From contig JACKQL020000028.1 of assembly GCA_018296165.2 (NCBI GenBank), forward strand, positions 620,001 through 684,000: a stretch of 64,000 bases of DNA, in the 5' to 3' direction. The notes beneath the pieces are model-generated. The model had not been told where the DNA came from. It saw only the letters and a list, made by a program, of their open reading frames with translations, and did no database searches. The position numbers and the translations under genes are program-made. Below, piece by piece: positions 57,258 to 64,000 of this stretch; positions within the stretch are counted from its first letter, which is position 1, and each line of letters begins with the position of its first letter. The stretch is from Termitomyces sp. T153 (lineage: Eukaryota > Basidiomycota > Agaricomycetes > Agaricales > Lyophyllaceae).

Positions 57258-58742
57258 GCGGCGATGCGGGCTGTGCCTTGCAGCTAAGTGGCAAGGAGGT
57301 GGCCTGAAAATGAAGTCGCATACTGACAGAGAATAAATAGTGTCCAGTTCTTCTCACAAATACTTAAGACAAGGACTGCGGACAACATGCCATGTTCAAT
57401 GATCTACCGGCGTAGACATCCTGAGAAGTACAATATGAGGACCCAGGAACTATCTGGAATGAGGACAGCTCACACATGAGGATTTGGACATACAGATCGC
57501 TGATATCAATGTCATCCAAGTATAAACTTCGAGGTGTAATGGTGTCAAAGGTCATCCAGCAATGCTAAAGAGATATCATTGGTTTCGGCTAGTTTCATGA
57601 CAAGTGTCAAGCGTTGTATAGCTTTGGTAGAGGTATCGGCATGGTCTAGGTATATATTGATAATGTCCAAGGCTGATTGCGCGCTAATGAAAAGTTCATT
57701 CTGTCAAGAAACCAGCGATGAACAATTGATCAACATGAATGGTAGGATGTACAGGACTTTGACATGAACACGTGTCAGGGATCAGTTGCGCATACTGTGA
57801 ATCGTTTGAATTGTCAAAGTGGGCGCTGTAAGGGCAAGTTTCTCCCCGAGTCAACTGGTGCAAGATTTCAATGAATTCTTTTCAGACCTTGTTTTCTGAT
57901 CAGCCTGGATATTGATTATTCTGATTGGTATACCAAGCAGTCAATGAGTGGACAGGATGATAAACCGGGTGGAGGCGTGTCGCATGAAACTCCGGACTCC
58001 TCACCGATCCTGTCATCTGTATCCTGTCAAGTAGACAGTCTGGCGGCATACGATCCTAGGGAAATCATTGCTCCATATACTACCACTCATCAACCAAGTT
58101 CCGCTTCCTGTTTGCATAGACTGATGCCGAGGGTTGTATACAACCCAACCGCACTAGTCACTCATGCTCCGTGTTACATGTAAAATTAGCAGATCCAGGT
58201 AGGGGAGCTTGTTAGGTATACTTACTCATATTTAGTGCCCAACATCCGGTTGCAATGTATATACTTATGTTGTCAGATGTGATTGGCTTTGATACAGCCT
58301 GTCCTCCGGAGGACTGGGTGAGCAAGACTGATGAGCTCAGAGAGCGCTTGCTGCATGATTGTAGTGAAGCTGAAATCTGCTTGTTGTGAATCCTAAAATT
58401 ATTTGAACTACTTTACTGGGGTAAAAACCAATGATCTCTTATGATCTCTATGAAAGAAAAACCAACGCCAACAAAGTTAGGGATTTCTATTGAACACAAT
58501 GGGTTTTTATATATACTGATTCATAATTATATGTTAAACTAAATGTTGTTATATAATTAGTAGGGGTTAAGAGACATCAAGCATAGAGTGATACTAAAGA
58601 AAACTAATGGGGAAAAGAAAAACACAAGGAAAGCATATGTCCTCCTTTAAATGCAAGTACACCAGACAAGCATAAGGTAACATCAGTGAATGCTTCAGGG
58701 GTGGGTATCAAGGGTAAGGAGTTGGATTCTGTGAAGGCAATT
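57258..58742. other. Intergenic, then decayed element flank
   Basis: No supported gene. A plus-strand frame at 57944-58183 (start MSGQDDKPGGG) is Ser/Pro-rich and anonymous. From about 58230 the sequence becomes CpG-poor and may contain the end of the gypsy element below. Confidence 0.4.
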
Positions 58743-59520
58743 CATCTGGCAGCAATTGGGTTATTGTGATATAAATCAATGATCATCCACAGGGCAGCAT
58801 TCTGCATGTGTGTTTAGAGTTCCCAGGTACCTATAGAAGTTGCTTGGTCCTTCCATTATACAAGGTATCCAAGGTTCTCATTTTGAAGGCATGAATCTAG
58901 ATTTGTGTGAGTTCCCAGTTTCCTCCTCTGACATTGAGGGTAACGTGAGGGGCAGGGCAGTTAAACTCATCAGGTGTATATCTGCAAAGCTTTGACATGT
59001 TAAATGTTGCATGCATCTGCCAGGATTGCAGGATTGTTGGAGTTGGTAAGCATGTGGAAAATGTTTCTAGATGATAGGAAATGGCCCAAGGCATTTCCAA
59101 TCTAGTTTTTTCTTTGCATTCAGCCAAACTTTGTCTCCTTTGAATCCCTCTGGTTGGTGATTGTGATTGTAGAATCACTTCATGACATCCATAGCTCCCC
59201 TTAATGCTGCTTGTGTCTCTTCACAAACAGACTTCATCTGTGCTTGAAAATCATTGGCTACTTTTGGATGTTTTGATTTCAGGATAGGATTCAGGCTGGT
59301 ATTAACTTTTTGACCTTTTTTTTTATAAGAAATGGAGATTTATCCATAGAATTTGATGTACAAAGAGTCTGAGGCATTGGTCAATTTCCTGATTTATTTG
59401 TTCCATTTGGCCATCTGTTTGAGGATGGTGTGAGGTTTATAGGTTGCAAGTAATGCTTAGAGCTTTGTTGTGAATGTGGAAGAAAATTGTGACCCTCAAT
59501 CACTAATAACTGTTTGGGGT
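58743..59520 (-). pseudogene. Ty3/gypsy chromovirus pol C-terminus: integrase end and chromodomain, decayed
   Basis: Reading 59520 to 58743: VISD-stop-GSQFSSTFTTKL, the integrase DxGSQF motif with TGA in place of CGA; a LKQMAKWNK segment corresponding to PQTDGQTER; KHPKVANDFQAQMKSV; GFKGDKVWLNAKKKLDWKC and LGPFPI, the gypsy GPF box; then a chromodomain remnant NLGYLV-stop-WKDQATSIGTWEL (58876 down). The domain order identifies a chromovirus. Stops sit where CpG-containing Arg codons or Gln codons are expected. Sequence upstream of 59520 is replaced by the copia relic. Confidence 0.8.
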
Positions 59521-59699
59521 GTTGAGGATGTATGGGTGTAGCCTGGATCAACTGTTCTCTACAGTCTCATATGTTTTCTTTCCATTACAATACCACACCT
59601 CAGGTATATACTTAATGTTATATAGTGTTTCTGTCTGCACACTGAGGTTATCTACCTATTGTTACATTACAGTTCCTAGGTCCTCATCATAATCCAAGA

Positions 59700-60577
59700 T
59701 ACCCCAAGACCTGGTCCTGACTCAACAGGTTATGGGCCCCAGTGTTACTTATGATATCTTGCCAACAAAGTTGGCAGTCACAGCCAATGGCTACAATTGG
59801 CCCATGTACCAGGAGTGCATCACAAATGTCATAACATCAAAGAAGTTTTCTTGACACCTTACAGGTACTGCACATCAACTGGCCATGCTCATTCAGCATG
59901 AGGGATCATTCTATCAAAATCACACCCCTTGCTCTGTTGTTGGACCAAGAGGTTGATGAGCTTGAGGATGTCATGGAGGAATGGTTGCAGAAGGAAGTGC
60001 AGGTCTGCAAAATCATCTATAGGGTTGATCAGTCTACCCTTCATCAGGTCAAGGGTGAACCTACTACTGCCACTGTTTGGAAGAAGCTCATGTAAATTCA
60101 TGGCAATAAAGGTGCTATGTATAGAACTGACTTTCTTGCTCAACTACAGAACACCCACTGCATCAAAAATGGGCAAAATTGACATGAATACTTATCTTGC
60201 CAACATGGTTGTCATTGGGAAGTGTCTTGTCAAGATTGGTTGTCCTCTGTCCAATGCATGTTTCATCAGTTATATCCATACCTTGCTGTCTCTTGCCCCT
60301 ACATACAAACCTCCATTCACTACCCTGGTTACTTCTGCTTGCATCTGTGGGAGATCAGTCTCCCATCAGGATCTGATTTGGCCCCTTAACAAAGAAACAA
60401 ACAGTGCTGCCATTTATACCAACATCAGCTGACAGCATAAGGCAATGATTGAAGGTCATGCCAAGGCTTGTGGCAATTCCAAGGATAATAAGGGCAAAGA
60501 CAAATCCAAGTCCAAAGACAAGGAGAAGCACCATTGGGACAACTGTGACAAAGATGGCCATACCAAAGAGAAGTTGT
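59700..60577 (+). pseudogene. Ty1/copia Gag, decayed and cut by an LTR
   Basis: Fragments read PTKLAVTANGYNWPMYQECI (about 59765), a segment with LDQEVDELEDVMEEWLQKE (about 59940), TVWKKLM, MNTYLANMVVIGKCL (about 60185), YIHTLLSLAPTY, then a Lys/Ser-rich KGKDKSKSKDKEKHHWDNCDK with GHTKEK (about 60490-60575), the zinc knuckle. This is the UBN2-type copia Gag pattern. The family A LTR begins at 60578, exactly where the last knuckle cysteine codon should be. The CDS no longer has a start, has several frame changes and lacks the rest of pol. Confidence 0.7.
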
Positions 60578-61701
60578 CACGACCCGTTCCCCGAAACCCC
60601 GCACATCGTTCATCAAACCCCCGAACCCCCAAAAGGACCCCCAACGCTCCGCCGAACTTCCGCCCATGCCCCGCGCCTACTTCGGCTAACTCCGACGCCC
60701 CCCCCGGCTAACTCCGACGGCCCCCTGGCCAACTTCGGTGCCTGCCCCGCAGCCACTGACACTTACCCTGGGCTTCCCGAACCCCAAGAACCACCCCCGC
60801 TGTTCCCGATCTTCGCCCCCCATCATTAACTCAACACCCTGCTTCCTCCGACCTATTCCGGAGTATCACGACGACCTCGGGGCAACCCGCATTCTCAAAT
60901 GATCCCATCAACGTATCAGCGCAGCACGATCTTCGATCACAACCGACACCCGCCCACTCCGTCAAGCCCCGCCAAGCCCCGCCGCCACAGCCGACGTACC
61001 CCGAAGTCCTCCGGTAGTCAGTATATAAGTCATCGAGTAGCTCTTCATACTCTAGTCTTGATATTGCTTAACGTTACCTATGGTCTGATTATTTCCTTTT
61101 TGTGTTTCGTGTCCCATTCTCCTTACTCTCAGTCTCCCGGTCTTATCTCAGTCTCCCGGTCTTGTCTTGTCTCCATTTCGTTATCGTTCTCGTTATTGTT
61201 TTGTATCTCCACTCGAATCTACTCCTGTTCCATATTGTCTCGTCCGACGCTGTCTCGGTGACTCCGTCAGACCATTGTACCCAAGTCTTCATCAACCCTA
61301 ACGACCTCACAAACTCCGCGATTATGATTACGAACCCCGACACTCCTTTACCAGGTCCGAACCTCACTCTTCGCTCGGTCCCGGACTCCATCAGCTCCAA
61401 ATGATCTCCCATCAAACCCCGGCTCCGTCCCCATTGATCACACAGCCACCTACTCCCTTGCTTCCGCAAATCTCCCATACGGCCTTCTGCCTGAACCCCG
61501 CCAAGACCGTCTCGTTTCCCCACAATCCGACTTCTCCGGACCTTCCCGGACCTGTCTGGATCACATCTCCCCAACTACCCGCGCAACCCACCCGGACCCG
61601 GAACGTCTTCGAGTGTTCGGTTACCAATGCAGGGGAATCACACCCGCCTAGTAAGGACTCGCCCAGTGCAGCTGAGCCCCCGGGGTCAGCGGAACCTGAC
61701 A
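60578..61701 (+). mobile_element. 5' LTR of right-hand family A element (1124 bp)
   Basis: Starts TGTCA, ends TGACA (61697-61701). It is the CpG-rich counterpart of the LTR at 7569-8703 and homologous throughout. The internal region begins at 61702 and runs off the window. Confidence 0.92.
61022..61029 (+). promoter_or_regulatory. TATA box in 5' LTR
   Basis: TATATAAG, conserved in all family A LTRs, before CTCTAGTCTTGATATTG. Confidence 0.5.
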
Positions 61702-61719
61702 TAATATCAAGACTCTACC
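61702..61719 (+). other. Candidate primer-binding site
   Basis: TAATATCAAGACTCTACC directly follows the LTR and is conserved at 2060-2077 (TAATCTCAAGACTCTACC). Its reverse complement starts GGTAGAG, the tRNA D-loop/D-stem heptamer, and not with the TGG-type match to a tRNA 3' end. This suggests priming by an internal tRNA fragment. Confidence 0.4.
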
Positions 61720-62743
61720 TTACCCCGTCTGTGATGCCCGCATTATCTCCGCACACACGATCAAATAACTCCGATGTCTATGGTCTACCCGTGCCGGGGA
61801 ACCCTTATAATTCATACGGCCCCGCCCAATTTGCCGAGGCACATTGAGTCGCGGATCCGACACCAAACGTCCCCTCCGCTCTGGTTACTTTCATACAACG
61901 GCTCCCCCCACGGACACCCTCCCCAACTCACACCCAACCCCTCGCACAAACCATCAAATCATCTTCCACCCCACCCTTACCCTCTCCGCCAACCCTGTTC
62001 CCTCACACAAAGTTGACCCTGACGTCACCCAAAGAACAGCATTCTAAAACCCAGTGACCACCCGACCCAATGAGCGACAATGTCCCCGGCCCCCGACAAC
62101 CCTCCGACAAACAATACCACCAACTCGCCGCGAGACAGTCACCCATTGTGCAAAGGATCGCCAGCCACGATGAGACCACTGAGAACGTGCTTCCCCAAAG
62201 CCCGCCTGTGGATCCACCAACCCACCAGCAACCAAGAACCTCAGACCTAGGCCAGACTCCAACCATGACCTGCTTCCGGACCTCGATCGATCGGCCGTCA
62301 CCTCCGCCCAACAAATGAAGGGGCCCCGACCTCCCCGACCCGACCCCGACAACCCGGGAACAAGACCAAAACATCCCTGTGCCAGCCTAAAACTGTCCCA
62401 CCCAGACCCCTCCAAACCCTTCAACACAGCTCCGGACCCTGGCGACACGACTCCAGGGCCTCCGCTCCGGCCACGACATTTGACCAAGAAAACTCACGGC
62501 GCCAGCTCGACAATGATGCCCTGGTAGCCCCAACCCCGCGACAAAGATCACCACCCGCTCCGAATCCCGTCCCTACACCGGAATATGTCCGCCGAACAGG
62601 GACCACATCATCGGAGCCTCCAGAAAAGCGGGCAGCGCCTCTCCCCACTGCCACCCCCACACTTGCAACAATCTCCGGGCCGCTCCGGAACACGAATGAA
62701 GAGCAGCCTCGACCCTGCCGCATCTCCCGGGGAACCCTACTCC

Positions 62744-62748
62744 GGTGC
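62744..62748 (+). repeat. Target-site duplication, left
   Basis: GGTGC, repeated at 63737-63741 immediately after the solo LTR. Confidence 0.9.
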
Positions 62749-63736
62749 TGTCAGGTTCCGCTGACGACGGTGGCTCAGTACACTGGCGAGTCCTTACTAG
62801 GCGGACGCGATGTCCTGCGTTTATAACCAGGCGCCCGGGGTTGGAGCGGAGGTGGGGAAGGCTTGCGAGGGGCCCCTAGGGATAGCGGCCCGAGTAGGTC
62901 CGGAGTGATTCAGAGGGGTCTAAGACCGGAGGTACTGGTCGTTGACCCGGGGTGGGTGTCGGAGCTCGTTAGCGGACGCACGAGGGGATTGCGGGGTAGG
63001 CGGAGGCTTCTCGGCTGTTGGGGGGGCGGGGTCGGTTGGATAGGGGATTACCGGGGCTTGATGGGTTCCGGGGTGAGCGGGTAGTGAGGCCCGGGGTTGT
63101 CGTTAGGAATGTTCAGGTCGTGGCGCGTGCGCGGAGTTCGTACTGATGTAGGGAGCAAGGGAACTTCAGGGGAACAAAGGAAATATGTACAGTCGAGACG
63201 AGACGGAGACGAGACGAGACTGAGAAAAGATAGATTCGAAACCTAGGAACAGAAATACAGACGAGACGTGAGACGAAACATAGGAAACCGGTAAAATGTA
63301 ATATCAAGACTAGGGTTCGAGGAGTCATTCTATGACTTATATACCAACTACTGGGTGCCTCCAAGGGCGGCGGATGTGATGGCGGGGGTCGACGGGGCTG
63401 TGCTGAGTCGACGGGTGTCGGGTACAACCCAAGTTCGGGCCGCGGCGGTATTCTGATGGGATCAGTTGGGGGCGCGGCCGCTCCGGGGCGTCGTGGCACT
63501 CCGGGATGGGTGGGGTGAACTAGGGTAGGGGGTCGGGGACGTATGACGTGTCCAGGAACGGTGGGGGAAGGTTTCAAGGGGGTGTTGATGGCTACGGATA
63601 GGGAGTTGCCGTCGGGGTTTGCCGGAGAAGCGTCGGAGTTGCCCAGTGTGGGCGTCGAAAGTGTGGGCGGGGTTCCGGGGAGTTATCGGGAGGAGTTGGG
63701 GGCCGTGTCTAGGGATCTAGGGAGCGGGTCGTGACA
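62749..63736 (-). mobile_element. Solo LTR, inverted, nested (988 bp)
   Basis: Reverse orientation; ends TGTCA (62749-62753) and TGACA (63732-63736) and a perfect GGTGC duplication on both sides. Related to but diverged from the other family A LTRs. A TATA-like box lies at 63336-63343 on the minus strand. Solo LTRs arise by recombination between the two LTRs of a full element. Rich in CpG, so young. Confidence 0.93.
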
Positions 63737-63741
63737 GGTGC
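63737..63741 (+). repeat. Target-site duplication, right
   Basis: GGTGC, matching 62744-62748. Confidence 0.9.
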
Positions 63742-64000
63742 CTCCCCGCGGCCGACCTCCCCGCCGCCCCAACAACCATGAACAACCAACAAATCCCCAC
63801 CGAGTGACCCTTGTGTCGACTCCGGGACCACCCACTTCCTCCCCGATGAAGGAACTACCGACCCCCAGACCTCCGAACTCGAGGAAGTATCAGAAATACG
63901 TAAGACCCCCTTTGTCCGCCTTGGGCTTACCTTTGGTCAGGAAAGCAATATCATGTAGACGATCCGGCACCCCGAATTTTGGCCCCGGACCCAAAGGAAC

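Larger units (their letters stand above)
61702..64000 (+). mobile_element. Internal region of right-hand family A element, interrupted by a solo LTR
   Basis: 61702-62748 and 63742-64000 are the CpG-rich homologue of 2060 to about 4720. Even this well-preserved copy has no plus-strand frame with a known retroelement domain, so the first 1.3 kb is probably non-coding leader. The part homologous to the antisense frame lies beyond the window. Confidence 0.75.

Overview
The window looks like nuclear DNA of a filamentous basidiomycete (Agaricomycetes). Genes are intron-dense with short GT-AG introns of roughly 40-65 bp, two tRNA genes carry introns, and the transposons are of fungal types (DIRS-like, Plavaka-like, Ty1/copia, Ty3/gypsy chromovirus, large non-autonomous LTR elements). 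Several repeats and gene families remind me of Rhizoctonia/Ceratobasidiaceae. That placement is from memory and is an inference. All coordinates and splice sites were read by eye.

Layout. 1-11.3 kb is a nest of retroelements: an inverted LTR cut by the window edge, a roughly 7 kb LTR element with no recognisable gag/pol but a broken reading frame on its antisense strand, and a tyrosine-recombinase (DIRS-like) retroelement whose recombinase frame is still open. 12.2-36 kb is gene territory: a five-exon secreted protein behind a duplicated upstream block, relics of a phosphotransferase gene and of a thiolase gene, a small three-exon gene, tRNA-Glu(CTC), a Fus1-like membrane SH3 protein and a nine-exon Na+/H+ antiporter. 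36-46.7 kb is a strongly CpG-depleted island of dead sequence: a zinc-cluster/coiled-coil relic next to a DUF6698-like relic, an insertion of mitochondrial DNA, a Plavaka transposase split by a 963-bp tRNA-headed retroposon with 13-bp target duplications, a captured adenylation-domain fragment and a fold-back element. 46.7-57.3 kb is gene territory again: a small secreted protein, Golgi GDPase, a second tRNA-Glu(CTC), scavenger decapping enzyme, a 15-exon FAD oxidase and a multi-pass membrane protein. 58.7-64 kb returns to nested elements: a decayed chromovirus pol, a copia gag broken by an LTR, and a CpG-rich copy of the left-hand LTR family that itself holds an inverted solo LTR with a 5-bp duplication.

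The host genes show no clear shared pathway. The main story is layered retroelement insertion plus CpG-directed decay. Many differences between the left and right copies of the LTR family, and many stops in the relics, are C-to-T or G-to-A at former CpG sites, while young insertions (solo LTR, retroposon, mitochondrial insert) keep their CpGs.
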